NCBI RefSeq assembly: GCF_028823635.1
Contig: NZ_JAPEHU010000003.1
Location: 310,001-374,000, forward strand
Direction of reading: 5' to 3'
Length of the DNA stretch: 64,000 nt
Source of the DNA: Demequina sp. B12
GTDB lineage: Bacteria; Actinomycetota; Actinomycetes; Actinomycetales; Demequinaceae
How positions within the stretch are numbered: position 1 is the first letter of the stretch; each line of letters begins with the position of its first letter. Shown here in pieces: positions 40,369 to 49,413 of the stretch. The notes below the pieces were generated by a model. The model searched no databases and was not told where the DNA came from. It worked only from the letters and a program-made list of their open reading frames with translations. A program made the position numbers and the translations under genes.

Positions 40369-41922
40369 TCAGGCACCGGGCGCTCGCCACATCGATGTGG
40401 TGACGCCCGCGTCCATCAGGGCTAGCTGTGGCGCATATGCGGCCTTCCATTGCTCGCGCACCTCGGTGTAGATGGCGTGGGTGCGCAAGTCAGGTTCGTG
40501 GTGGCGGTCCCATGCGGACCAGGCCGTCGCGGCCTCGGCGGGGTCCGCGAACAGTCCGGCGCCAGCCGCTGCGCAGGCTGCGGCACCGCGCGCGGTCGCT
40601 TCTGTCTCGACGGGGACTCGCACGGGCCGGCCCAGGACATCGGACACCATCTGAGTCCACACGGGGCTCTTGGCTGCTCCCCCGCCAAAGGCGACGGGAA
40701 CATCGGCGAGTGTCGCGAACTGTGCCACCAGGTCAAGGTTCTCCGCGGTGACGACCGCAGCGTTTTCCATCAATGACCGGAACATGGCGGCACGCAGGCG
40801 CGGTCCACCCTCAAGGTTGAGGTTCAGGAACGACGGCGCGGCATGGCGCCAGGCTCGATAGTTCATGCGATCGGAGAACACGGGGATCACGCCGTCGGAG
40901 CCTGGGGGCACCTCTGCAGCGCGGTCCACCAGGTATGTCAGCGGGTCGATGCCGGCCTCCGTAGCGGCGCGCGTTTCCTCACCCGCAAAGGTGTCGCGGA
41001 ACCACCGAATGGCGGTGCCGGTGTGGAAGGCGATCGCTTCGGCTTGCCACAAGTGCGGCAAGGCTGCGGCGTTAACCCGCACACTCATGTCCGCGGGCAC
41101 GTGCGGCTGTGACACGTTCACTTCAAGTTGCCAGAATGTGCCGCCAATGACCATCGCCGCACCCGGCTCATTGACGCCGGTGCCGAGCACCGCCAGCTGT
41201 GCGTCTCCACCACCAGCAACCACCACGGTCGACGTAGTGAGGCCGGTGTCGGCCGCAGCAGCGGAGGTGACGGGCCCCAGAACAGTGCCGGGCTCCACGA
41301 CCGGGGGAAGCAGATCGTCACGTACGCCGCACGAGGACGCAAGCGTGGCATCGGCCGCACGGGTGTCGAGCGCCAACATTCCGGAGGTTGAGCCGTTTGA
41401 CGGCTCTACCGCGGCCACCGAACTGAGCCGGTAGGCGACCCAGTCCGACAACATCACCAGCGTGCGAGCCTGCGCGTAAGTCTCCGGCTGATGCGCTTCC
41501 AGCCACTTGAGACGAGGCTGGGCGGCCAGGGCGAAGGTCTGCCCGGAGCCCGCATAGACCCGCTCCTCGAGCTGCGCGTCGACGCCGAGTTCCACCACCT
41601 GGTGCTCAGCGCGGGCGTCCACGTTCGCGACAGCCCAAATCTCCTGGCCGTGCTCGTCCAGCACCACGATGCCTTCACGCATCGAAGTCGCGGCAGCGGC
41701 GGCGATGCTCGACGCCTCAACACCGGCATCGGCGATCGCGCCCTTGATGCACTCACACACCAGAGCCCAGTTGTGCTCCACGTCGAAGTCCATCGAACCG
41801 GGGATGCCCTCGATGGCACGGTGTTCCCATGCGCGGGAGGCGCTGCCGAGCGACTGACCTGCGGCGTTGAAGACGACGGCACGGACGGAGCCGGTGCCAG
41901 CATCGATGGCGAGAAGGTTCAT
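40369..41922 (-). CDS. lsrK: autoinducer-2 kinase LsrK
   Basis: 517-residue FGGY-family kinase that phosphorylates imported AI-2 at C5. It follows enteric LsrK closely: LAIDAGTGSVRAVVFN, SMREGIVVLDEHGQEIWAVANVDARA, GGGDAQLAVLGTGV, GGTFWQLEVN, AIRWFRDTF, PVFSDRMNYRAW and the C-terminal LTTS-like GVTTSMWRAPGA. The ATG overlaps the lsrR stop (ATGA at 41919-41922). Phospho-AI-2 made here should be the inducer sensed by LsrR. Confidence 0.95.
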   Translation of the reverse strand: MNLLAIDAGTGSVRAVVFNAAGQSLGSASRAWEHRAIEGIPGSMDFDVEHNWALVCECIKGAIADAGVEASSIAAAAATSMREGIVVLDEHGQEIWAVANVDARAEHQVVELGVDAQLEERVYAGSGQTFALAAQPRLKWLEAHQPETYAQARTLVMLSDWVAYRLSSVAAVEPSNGSTSGMLALDTRAADATLASSCGVRDDLLPPVVEPGTVLGPVTSAAAADTGLTTSTVVVAGGGDAQLAVLGTGVNEPGAAMVIGGTFWQLEVNVSQPHVPADMSVRVNAAALPHLWQAEAIAFHTGTAIRWFRDTFAGEETRAATEAGIDPLTYLVDRAAEVPPGSDGVIPVFSDRMNYRAWRHAAPSFLNLNLEGGPRLRAAMFRSLMENAAVVTAENLDLVAQFATLADVPVAFGGGAAKSPVWTQMVSDVLGRPVRVPVETEATARGAAACAAAGAGLFADPAEAATAWSAWDRHHEPDLRTHAIYTEVREQWKAAYAPQLALMDAGVTTSMWRAPGA

Positions 41923-42896
41923 CGTTGCTGCCCTGCCTCGTCGAGCAGACGCTCGGCAACATCGTCAGTGGTCACGAGCACGGAGAAGAACCCTCCGCGC
42001 AGGGCACCACGCAGAGCATCAAGCTTGTCCAGACCGCCGGCGACACCCACCACGTTCGGGATGGCACGCAAGTCTTCAAGGTCAATACCGATGCGCCGGC
42101 GGTGCAATGGCACATCCACAGTGTTGCCATCGGCGTCATAGAAGATGCCGAGCACGTCGCCCACCGCACCAGAGGCTGCGATCTGGGCCATTTCCTCTTC
42201 GCCGGTGTACCCCATCTGCACGAGTGTCGGCTGGCCCGCAAGGCCACCAACGGACAGCAGCGCATACTCCACACGCTTGGCGGACTCGAGCGCGTCCTGC
42301 ACGACCTGCTCCTGACGCAGGGCATCGGCCAGCGTGTCGGTGGAAGCCACCAAAGGCGTGGGCAGGACGGAACTCTTGCGCTCAACGTCCATGTCTCCGG
42401 TCGCCAGGCTCAACGTGTTGATGTACGCACCCACGCCACCAGTGAGGGTCGAGATCGCCACGTTGCTCATGAGGTCGGAGTGCAGGGCACGCATGGTCTG
42501 GTGGACGGTGTCGCCCCATCCCAGTCCCACGGTTGACCCTGCGGAAAGTCGGTTCTGCAGGAACTGGGCGCCACCGAGGCCCACCCTGCGGTTGGTGTCG
42601 CGCTGGGAAACCAGACCGTCAACGGCCGGCGGCAACACAATCACCTCGGACAGTGAGTACGCCTCACGGAGGCGCTGTGCGACACCGAAGGACTCCAGAT
42701 AGTCGGAGTCGATCGTGAAAGAGACGATGCCGGACTTGCGGGCCTTGTCCAACAGGCGGCCGGCTGAGGCGCGCGACACGTTGAGTTGGCGGGCAATGTC
42801 GTCCTGGGTCATGGACTCGACGTAGTAGTACCAGGCTGCTCGCGTGAGCTGTTCTTGTGCTGCCCAGTCGGCGTCGGTTCCGCGCTGCGTGCTCAT
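41919..42896 (-). CDS. lsrR: AI-2 operon regulator LsrR (SorC/DeoR family)
   Basis: 325 residues from the ATG at 42896, with GGGAGA upstream. The N-terminal helix-turn-helix is RAAWYYYVESMTQDDIARQLNVSRASAGRLLDKAR. The C-terminal sugar-phosphate domain has TVGLGWGDTV and GIFYDADGNTVD, as in LsrR. In enteric bacteria LsrR represses lsr genes until phospho-AI-2 binds. Here lsrR is inside the operon, between lsrB and lsrK, instead of divergent from it. Dyads upstream of lsrA are its likely targets. Confidence 0.92.
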   Translation of the reverse strand: MSTQRGTDADWAAQEQLTRAAWYYYVESMTQDDIARQLNVSRASAGRLLDKARKSGIVSFTIDSDYLESFGVAQRLREAYSLSEVIVLPPAVDGLVSQRDTNRRVGLGGAQFLQNRLSAGSTVGLGWGDTVHQTMRALHSDLMSNVAISTLTGGVGAYINTLSLATGDMDVERKSSVLPTPLVASTDTLADALRQEQVVQDALESAKRVEYALLSVGGLAGQPTLVQMGYTGEEEMAQIAASGAVGDVLGIFYDADGNTVDVPLHRRRIGIDLEDLRAIPNVVGVAGGLDKLDALRGALRGGFFSVLVTTDDVAERLLDEAGQQR

Positions 42897-42949
42897 GGTT
42901 TCTCCCAAAGGTGGTGGTGGCGGGTAGGGGTGGCGAGTAAAGAAGGTGT

Positions 42950-42992
42950 GGTGGGGGCGCAGCCAGGGGGAGGGGAATGCCGCGCCCCCACC
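42950..42992 (-). promoter_or_regulatory. intercistronic hairpin between lsrB and lsrR
   Basis: GGTGGGGGCGC (42950-42960) and GCGCCCCCACC (42982-42992), exact 11-bp arms with a 21-nt loop, 12 bases beyond the lsrB stop. It probably stabilises the 3' end of lsrB mRNA or partly terminates transcription, so that the binding protein is made in excess over lsrR and lsrK. Confidence 0.6.
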
Positions 42993-43003
42993 GGTCCGTG
43001 CGA

Positions 43004-44074
43004 CTAGAAGTCGAAGTCGTCGATGTTGTCCGCGGTGAACACGGTGCGCTCGGGCATCACGATGATGCCGTTGCCATCTGCTTCGTAGTCGTAGCCCTGC
43101 ACGGAGTTCGGCGAGACCTCGACAGTGCCGATGCCTTCCACGTCGAGCGTGTCGCCGACATTCAGGGTGCCGCCGCCCAGCAGGTGGTTCGCGACTGCCA
43201 CAGAGAGTTCACCCTGCTTGGTCACGTCCCACAGGCCAAAGCGCTTGACGGTGCCGTCGTTGATGTAGTCACGCATCACGTTCGGGGTGGAGAAGCCCAC
43301 CACGGTGATGTCTTCGCGGCCCAGGTTCTGGATGGCCTGTGCCGTTCCGGGCAGAGCGTTGGCGTCAGGGCAGATGATCGCGTTGATGTCAGGGTTTGCG
43401 TTGATCAGCGCTTCTGCCTGCTGCACGGCCAACTCGGTCTGGTTCTCCGAGAAGATCGTGTCCACGACCTCCCACGAGCTGTCAGACGCGATGATGCTCT
43501 TAGCTACCTCGGCCCACTGGTTCTGGTCGGTCACCGTGGGGCTGGAGTAGTGGAACGCAACCTTGGCGGAGTCCTCCAGTGCGATGTCCTCTGTGGTCAT
43601 CTCCACCAGGAGTTCACCCAGCTGGTCGGGGGTTCCCTGGCTGATGTAGAAGGACCGGCATTCGGGGTTGACGTCCGAGTCCCAGGTCATGACCAGGGCA
43701 CCGTCGTCCTGGGCGTCACCCAGGACGTTGCACAGGCCGTCAGGCGACACAGCGGACACGATCAGTGCCTCTGCGCCCTGCTGCAGCTGGGAGTTGATGA
43801 TCTCCACCTGCTTGGCCACGGAGGCCTCGGGCGAGCCGACGTAGGACACGTCGAGTCCGAGTTCGTCGCCGGCTGCTTCCGCACCGGCACCGCCGCTTTC
43901 GAAGAAGCCCACACCGGTGAGCTTGGGGATGAAGGCGACCTTGGCGGCCCCTTCGGATGCTGAGCTGTTGCCATCGCTCGAGGCTTCGGCGCCGTCGCTG
44001 CCGCCAGCCGAGCAGCCCGCGAGTGCGAGTGCTGCGATGGAAGCGGTGATCAGAGCCTTACGTTGAATCGTCAT
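43004..44074 (-). CDS. lsrB: autoinducer-2-binding lipoprotein LsrB
   Basis: 356 residues, lipobox LAGC near residue 21, Ser/Gly-rich linker, then the LsrB body. The AI-2 contact residues known from Salmonella LsrB all appear to be kept: Lys in IPKLTGVGF, Asp in TWDSD, Asp-Gln in TVTDQNQW, and Pro/Ala in PDANALP. SVQGYDYEADGNG near the end is also identical in type. It captures AI-2 (R-THMF) outside the membrane for LsrCD. GGTAAGGAAG precedes the ATG. This is the best evidence in the window for the AI-2 assignment. Confidence 0.95.
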   Translation of the reverse strand: MTIQRKALITASIAALALAGCSAGGSDGAEASSDGNSSASEGAAKVAFIPKLTGVGFFESGGAGAEAAGDELGLDVSYVGSPEASVAKQVEIINSQLQQGAEALIVSAVSPDGLCNVLGDAQDDGALVMTWDSDVNPECRSFYISQGTPDQLGELLVEMTTEDIALEDSAKVAFHYSSPTVTDQNQWAEVAKSIIASDSSWEVVDTIFSENQTELAVQQAEALINANPDINAIICPDANALPGTAQAIQNLGREDITVVGFSTPNVMRDYINDGTVKRFGLWDVTKQGELSVAVANHLLGGGTLNVGDTLDVEGIGTVEVSPNSVQGYDYEADGNGIIVMPERTVFTADNIDDFDF

Positions 44075-44116
44075 TGATCTTCCTTACCTCTCTTTTTCTT
44101 TCCTCAGTCCAGTCGC

Positions 44117-45229
44117 TTAAGCATTCGGGGAGGAAGCTGTGGTGGTGCGCTCCGTGGGCTGGAGTGCGGGCTCCTGAGCTGCCACGGCTGCGGCACCTGC
44201 GGGGAGCGGGGTGGGCGCGGTGGGACCGTTGGTGGTCCTACTGCGAAGGTTCTTGAGCCGTTCTGAGGTCCGGCCGCTCCACCAGCGCAGCGAGGCGACG
44301 ATGATGAGCGCGGCGCCGGTTCCGACGGCGACTTCGGATTCGGTGAGCCCTTGGAAGCGCAGGCCCTGCTGGAGGATGCCGACCACGAAGGTGGCGACGA
44401 TCACGCCGGAGATGCTGCCTTCACCGCCGAACAAGCTGACGCCGCCGATGACCACGAGCGTCAGGACCGGCATGAGGACCGATGCGCCCAGGTCGGAACG
44501 TGCGGAGCCCAGGTACGAGGTGAGCAGCACTGCGGCGATGGCCGATGCGAGTCCGGTGAGGGCGTACACCCCGATGGTGATGCGGCTGAGTGGGAATCCT
44601 GCGTAGCGGGCGGCTCCTGGGTTGGCACCGAAGAGACGGACGCGACGTCCGAATACGGTGCGTTCGAGCAGGAACCAGAACGCCGCGGCGACCAGGCCGA
44701 AGATGATCAGCATGACCGGGATGCCTGCCAGTTCTCCCCCGCCGAGCACGAGGTAGGACTCAGGTAGGCCCGAGATGCCTTCGTAGGCGGAGACACCGAG
44801 GAGTCCGGAGAGGGACAGCGCGATGCCGATGAAAAGGAACTGTGTCCCCAGGGTGATCACCATGGGATGGGCTCCGGTGGTGAGGATGGCGGCTGCGTTC
44901 GCGATGCCAGCCAGCACACCGACGACGAGTCCCACGATGGCGGCAAGCCAGATGTTGAGCCCCAGCGAGAACGTGACGCCGATGGCGACTGCGGACAGTC
45001 CCACGATGGAGCCGATCGAGATGTCGATGCCACCGGTGATCATGACGAGCGCGAGAGCGAGGCCCACGACGCCGAGGTACACGTAGTCGGTGGTGGACTC
45101 GATGAGTCGCGACGGTTCCAGGAACGAGGGCGACATCATTCCGAAGATCGCCAGTTCGAGCACCAACACTAGGAGGAGGGCGCTTTCCCAACGCCATGCG
45201 GAGCGTAGACGGGTCATCAGAGGTTTCAT
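44117..45229 (-). CDS. lsrD: AI-2 ABC transporter permease LsrD
   Basis: 370-residue BPD_transp_2 permease with about nine spans. GGIDISIGSIVGLSAV and GEGSISGVIVATFVVGIL are the family blocks. The C-terminal about 40 residues after the last span are a Pro/Ala/Thr-rich cytoplasmic tail. The start overlaps the lsrC stop (ATGA at 45226-45229). It forms the channel with LsrC. Confidence 0.9.
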   Translation of the reverse strand: MKPLMTRLRSAWRWESALLLVLVLELAIFGMMSPSFLEPSRLIESTTDYVYLGVVGLALALVMITGGIDISIGSIVGLSAVAIGVTFSLGLNIWLAAIVGLVVGVLAGIANAAAILTTGAHPMVITLGTQFLFIGIALSLSGLLGVSAYEGISGLPESYLVLGGGELAGIPVMLIIFGLVAAAFWFLLERTVFGRRVRLFGANPGAARYAGFPLSRITIGVYALTGLASAIAAVLLTSYLGSARSDLGASVLMPVLTLVVIGGVSLFGGEGSISGVIVATFVVGILQQGLRFQGLTESEVAVGTGAALIIVASLRWWSGRTSERLKNLRSRTTNGPTAPTPLPAGAAAVAAQEPALQPTERTTTASSPNA

Positions 45230-46254
45230 CGTGCCGCTCCTTCTGGGGTGTCGACTGCCTCGGGGATGGCGTCTGGGGGTGGATTTCGTCGGTAGCGGGC
45301 TTCGATGCGGCGGGCTTCGAGGGCCGCACGGACCCGGGCGTCGGTGAACAGGGCCAGGAGGAGGACTGCACCGATGACGGCGTCCGTCCAGTAGCCGGGA
45401 ACACCCAGGAAGCTCATCGAGGAGGTCACGAGGGTGATGAAGAAGGCACCCAGGCCCGCTCCGTACACGGAACCGGAGCCACCGGTGAGGGCCACGCCGC
45501 CGATCACTGCTGCAGCGATGGCGCGCATTTCGATTCCGACGCCGGCTTGGTTACTGACAGAGCCGATCTGAGACAGGAAGACCAGGCCGGCCGAAGCGGC
45601 GAGGGTTCCGGACAGTGCGAAGGCTCCCACGACGATGCCGTTGACACGGACGCCGATGAGGCGGGCACCTTCGGCGTTGTCGCCGGTGGCGTAGACGTGG
45701 CGGCCGCGACGGGTGCGTCCGAGGAGCAGTCCGAGGCCGATGATGATGGCCGCCGCGAGCCAGACAAGCACTGGCAGACCGAGCAGGTCCGCGCCGGCGA
45801 TCGCCTTGTACTCCGAGGGAATGGACTCGATCGAGTACCCACCCGTAATGAGGAACGATGCGCCGCGGTAGAGGCCGAGTGTGCCGAGTGTCATCACGAT
45901 GGACGGCACGTGGCCATAAGCGACGCCGATGCCGTTGACAGCTCCCAGGAGGGCACCGAGCGCGAGGGTGACGACGACCACGATGGGGATGGGCACGCCG
46001 TCGCGCAGCATGATGGCTCCCACGATCGCGGTGAGCGCCATGGTGGAGCCGACGGACACGTCGATGTTCTTGGTCATGATGACCACGGCGACACCGGCGG
46101 TGAGAAGCGCCAGAATCACGGTGGAGTTGAGCACACGAGCCAGGTTGTTGGGGTCAAGGAAGTTCGGGTCTACGAGGCCGACGACAGCGCCGAAGACGAC
46201 GATGCCCATGACGGTGACCATTTCGCGTGCCTTGAAGAAGGCGGGGAGCTTCAT
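45226..46254 (-). CDS. lsrC: AI-2 ABC transporter permease LsrC
   Basis: 342-residue BPD_transp_2 permease, the same length as enteric LsrC. KNIDVSVGSTMALTAIVGA, GNAEGARLIGV-type cytoplasmic loop (YATGDNAEGARLIGVRV) and GGSGSVYGAGLGAFFITLV are family blocks. The start overlaps the lsrA stop (ATGA at 46251-46254). Order lsrA-C-D-B matches the enteric operon. Confidence 0.9.
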   Translation of the reverse strand: MKLPAFFKAREMVTVMGIVVFGAVVGLVDPNFLDPNNLARVLNSTVILALLTAGVAVVIMTKNIDVSVGSTMALTAIVGAIMLRDGVPIPIVVVVTLALGALLGAVNGIGVAYGHVPSIVMTLGTLGLYRGASFLITGGYSIESIPSEYKAIAGADLLGLPVLVWLAAAIIIGLGLLLGRTRRGRHVYATGDNAEGARLIGVRVNGIVVGAFALSGTLAASAGLVFLSQIGSVSNQAGVGIEMRAIAAAVIGGVALTGGSGSVYGAGLGAFFITLVTSSMSFLGVPGYWTDAVIGAVLLLALFTDARVRAALEARRIEARYRRNPPPDAIPEAVDTPEGAAR

Positions 46255-47768
46255 GCTGCAACTCCTTCGTTGCCGATGCCGAACGCAGCGTTGCGCACGG
46301 ACTCGAGGGTGACGTCTGCGTGGTCAAGGTGGGTTTCGATGCGCCCTTCCCTCATCACCACGACGGAGGTCGCCATTTGCACGACTTCCTCGAAGTCGGA
46401 GGAGATGAGGATGACTGCCACGCCGTCGTCTGCGAGGCCGCGGATGAGGTCGTAGATGTCTTGGCGGGCGGCGACGTCGATGCCACGGGTGGGCTCATCG
46501 AGGATGAGCACCTTGGGGGCGGGCGCAAGCACCTTGCCTAGCGCGACTTTCTGCTGGTTTCCGCCGGACAAGTTGCCGACTTTGCGCGTGAGCGACCCGG
46601 CCTGGATCACGAGGTCCTCGGAGGCCTTCTGTGCCCAGCCGCGGTCTTGGGTGTTGTCGATGACTCCACCGCGGGACACCTGGTCGAGGACGGTGCACGT
46701 GACGTTGTCGATGATGTCGCCCAGGAGGAACACGGCGTGTTCGCGGCGGTCTTCGGGGAGGTACGACAGCCCTTGGGCTTGCATGCTGGCGGGATCAGGC
46801 TTGTGGATGACGGTGCCGCACAGTTCGACGGATCCTTCGATGCGGGGCCGGAGTCCGAACACGGTTTCGGCCAGTTCCGTTCGTCCGGAACCGACCACTC
46901 CGGCAACGCCGAGGATCTCGCCGGGACGGACGTTGAGCGAGATGTCGCTGAAGCCTTGACCGCTGAGTCCCTCGACGGTGAGCGCCGGGGCAACGCTCTC
47001 GTCAAGGGTGAGCGCTGCGGCGCGGCCAGTGTCTTGGCGTGCGTTGGGCACCATCGCTTCGACGATCTCGCCGAGCGTTGTCTCGGCAACGTCGCGTTGC
47101 AGGACCATGGCGCCGTCTCGCAACACGGTGACGCGCTGGCACAGTTCGAAGATCTCCGACATGCGGTGTGAGACGTAGAAGATGCCGACGCCCTGGGCCG
47201 CGAGGCCGCGCAACTGCACGAAGAGCTGGTCGACTTCGCGTGCGGTCAGCGCTGCGGTGGGTTCGTCCACGATGAGTACCTTGGCGCCACGCATCATGCC
47301 CTTGGCGAGTTCCACGAGTTGCTGATCGGAGATCGACAGGTCGCTTGCGCGCAGGTTGAGGTCGATGCTGTGGCCAAGGTTGGCGAAGGTCCGCTCCACT
47401 GCTGCTCGGGAGCGGTCACCGTCGGTGACCGCGAGCTGCACGTTTTCGAGGACCGTGAGGTTCCCGAACAGCAGCGGCTCCTGCGGAACTAGGCACACAC
47501 CAGCGGCCGCAGAGGTGCGGGGGTTGAGCCGTCGAAAGTCTTTTCCTGCGATGGTCATGACGCCGTCATCGGCGGTCTCCACGCCGGTGAGGATCTTCAT
47601 CAGTGTTGACTTGCCGGCGCCGTTTCCACCCACGAGTGCGTGGATCTCTCCAGCGCGCAGGTCGAGGTCAACACCTTTAAGTACCGGAACGCCACCGAAG
47701 GACTTCCACAGGCCGCTGACACGCGCTAGCGTGTCAGTACCTGACTGAGGTCCTGTCTCCGTCTCCAT
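46251..47768 (-). CDS. lsrA: AI-2 ABC transporter ATPase LsrA
   Basis: 505 residues from the ATG at 47768, which has GGAGG seven bases upstream; a longer reading to 47837 would run over the operator region. Two fused nucleotide-binding domains: the first with GGNGAGKST, LSISDQQLVELAKGMM and LIVDEPTAALT; the second with a degenerate GVVGSGRTE loop, LSGGNQQKVALGKVL and LILDEPTRGID. This is the sugar-ABC (RbsA-like) layout of LsrA. First gene of the nine-gene operon. Confidence 0.93.
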   Translation of the reverse strand: METETGPQSGTDTLARVSGLWKSFGGVPVLKGVDLDLRAGEIHALVGGNGAGKSTLMKILTGVETADDGVMTIAGKDFRRLNPRTSAAAGVCLVPQEPLLFGNLTVLENVQLAVTDGDRSRAAVERTFANLGHSIDLNLRASDLSISDQQLVELAKGMMRGAKVLIVDEPTAALTAREVDQLFVQLRGLAAQGVGIFYVSHRMSEIFELCQRVTVLRDGAMVLQRDVAETTLGEIVEAMVPNARQDTGRAAALTLDESVAPALTVEGLSGQGFSDISLNVRPGEILGVAGVVGSGRTELAETVFGLRPRIEGSVELCGTVIHKPDPASMQAQGLSYLPEDRREHAVFLLGDIIDNVTCTVLDQVSRGGVIDNTQDRGWAQKASEDLVIQAGSLTRKVGNLSGGNQQKVALGKVLAPAPKVLILDEPTRGIDVAARQDIYDLIRGLADDGVAVILISSDFEEVVQMATSVVVMREGRIETHLDHADVTLESVRNAAFGIGNEGVAA

Positions 47769-47804
47769 TGACTGTCCTCCAAAGAGCCTCTCTCGCGACT
47801 TTGC

Positions 47805-47836
47805 GAGCATCCGCTCAACCACTGAGCGAATACTCA
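47805..47836. promoter_or_regulatory. two LsrR-operator-like dyads near the lsrA transcription start
   Basis: GAGC-ATCC-GCTC (47805-47816) and TGAG-CGAATA-CTCA (47823-47836) lie just downstream of the -10 box and resemble the third dyad at 47895-47910. Binding here would block initiation. Confidence 0.55.
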
Positions 47837-47837
47837 C

Positions 47838-47866
47838 AGCCTAGCGAGGGGCGAACTCCTTGTGAA
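47838..47866 (-). promoter_or_regulatory. promoter of the lsr operon
   Basis: On the minus strand TTCACA (47866-47861), a 17-bp spacer and TAGGCT (47843-47838) form a normal spaced promoter. The mRNA leader of about 60-65 nt contains the GGAGG site of lsrA. Confidence 0.6.
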
Positions 47867-47894
47867 CCAGATCAGGTGACGATTTGATCACAGA

Positions 47895-47910
47895 GTGAGC
47901 ATTTGCTCAC
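47895..47910. promoter_or_regulatory. upstream LsrR-operator-like palindrome
   Basis: GTGAGCA-TT-TGCTCAC: seven-base arms, 2-bp spacer, about 30 bp upstream of the -35 box. It is the strongest of three related dyads. A distal site plus promoter-proximal sites suggests DNA looping. Confidence 0.6.
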
Positions 47911-47991
47911 GGAGGTGTGCGGGATCAGGACCTCAGTACTACGTGACAGACCTCATTTCAGCGGTCTACCCGCGGGAGACGCGTGGCGTCG

Positions 47992-49413
47992 TCACTTCCC
48001 CAGCATCGTCATGGGGTTAACCGTGGAGCCATTGACATACATCTCAAAGTGGAGATGGCATGCCGTCGAGGTGCCCGTGGTGCCGGAGTACCCCAGGAGG
48101 GTGCCCCTCGACACGCTCTGGCCCGAGCTCACGGCAAAGCTTGAGAAGTGGTTGGAGCTCGTCATCACGCTCTTGCCATCCACCGTGCCGTGATCAATCA
48201 TCACCTGGTTGCCAAAACCACCCTTATAGGTAGCCCACACCACGGTGCCAGGCGCGGTGGCGTAGATCGGCGTTCCGCAGTACGCACGGAAGTCAGTACC
48301 CGCGTGAAGGCGCCAGTACTGCAACACCGGGTGATAGCGCATGCCGTAGGAAGAGGTGATGAACACATTCTTCGTGGGGTAGGCAAAGAACCCTGACGAG
48401 GAAGCCCCGCCACCCGAGGTTCCCCCACTGGAACCACTACCGGCTTCCGCAGCAGCCTTGTCCTTGGCGTCCTGGAGCGAACTCTCCGCATCGGCCTTGG
48501 CAGACTCTGCTTCCTTCTTGGTCTGATAGACCGCAGCGATCTCGTTACGAATCTGCTGCTGCAGGGCATCATTTTCCTGCTGCTGCACGGCGAGCTTCTC
48601 ACGGTGCGCCTCAAGCTCGGCCTTGACGATCTCCTGCTCGGCAACCAGCGCCTCAACCTCGACCTTGGCGGCTGCGGCTTCCTCACGCAGGCCCTCCAGC
48701 TCGACCACCAGTGCATCGGCCTCTACCTTGAGTTCCTCAATGTAGAGCCGGACGGCTTCCTGGCGGGCGCCGCGGTTGCGGTTCACCGCCGCGATCTCGT
48801 CCAGTTCCGCCAAGGTGTTGGACTGCACTCGCGATGCCGACTCCTGCGCGGTGTACTCGTCCACAAACTCGCGCGCGTCAGCAGCCCCCAACACGATGCT
48901 CAGCGACGCGTTAAGCGACGTGCCTTTGTACTGCTCGTAGGCGATGGCAGCGACCAGTGTTCGCAACTCTTGCGTGCGCTCTTCGTCTTCCTCGATCTGC
49001 TTGGTGATGGCCTCGTCTTGCGCCTGCGCAGCCGCCAACTTGTCGGCGACAATCCCCTGCTCCACCACCGCCGCATCGACAGCGGCCTGAGCCTCATCGA
49101 GCGCCGCCTGTAGCCCGGGGAGTTGACCATTCAACTCATCGAGGCGTTCCTGTGCCTCAAGGATGTCGGTGTCGGTGGCGTCGATTGCGGAGTCAAGCAT
49201 CGCTGCTTCATCTTCCGCGGAGGCCTTCTTCTTATTGGCGTCGGAGAGGCTGTCTTGCGCCTTGTCGATGGCGTCTTGCTGCTTCTCGACCTCGTCCTCC
49301 CAGTCGGAGATCGAAGCCCCTGCAGACGTCGACAGACCCACGGTGATGCCACCGAGGATGGCGGCAAGCAACACCGCGGCAATGAGGATGAGCTGTCGAC
49401 GTGCAATGTTCAT
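47992..49413 (-). CDS. M23-family peptidoglycan hydrolase with coiled coil (FtsEX-linked)
   Basis: 473 residues from the ATG at 49413, which overlaps the ftsX stop (ATGA). A signal-anchor or signal peptide (LILIAAVLLAAILGGITVGLS) is followed by two long coiled-coil stretches (about residues 35-135 and 210-315, rich in Ala/Glu/Gln), a Gly/Ser linker and a C-terminal LytM/M23 domain (about 350-473). Metal-site segments seen: SSYGMRYHP, RLHAGTDF and CHLHFEM. It resembles EnvC/RipC-like proteins that FtsX activates during septation. It is cotranscribed with ftsE and ftsX. Confidence 0.9.
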   Translation of the reverse strand: MNIARRQLILIAAVLLAAILGGITVGLSTSAGASISDWEDEVEKQQDAIDKAQDSLSDANKKKASAEDEAAMLDSAIDATDTDILEAQERLDELNGQLPGLQAALDEAQAAVDAAVVEQGIVADKLAAAQAQDEAITKQIEEDEERTQELRTLVAAIAYEQYKGTSLNASLSIVLGAADAREFVDEYTAQESASRVQSNTLAELDEIAAVNRNRGARQEAVRLYIEELKVEADALVVELEGLREEAAAAKVEVEALVAEQEIVKAELEAHREKLAVQQQENDALQQQIRNEIAAVYQTKKEAESAKADAESSLQDAKDKAAAEAGSGSSGGTSGGGASSSGFFAYPTKNVFITSSYGMRYHPVLQYWRLHAGTDFRAYCGTPIYATAPGTVVWATYKGGFGNQVMIDHGTVDGKSVMTSSNHFSSFAVSSGQSVSRGTLLGYSGTTGTSTACHLHFEMYVNGSTVNPMTMLGK

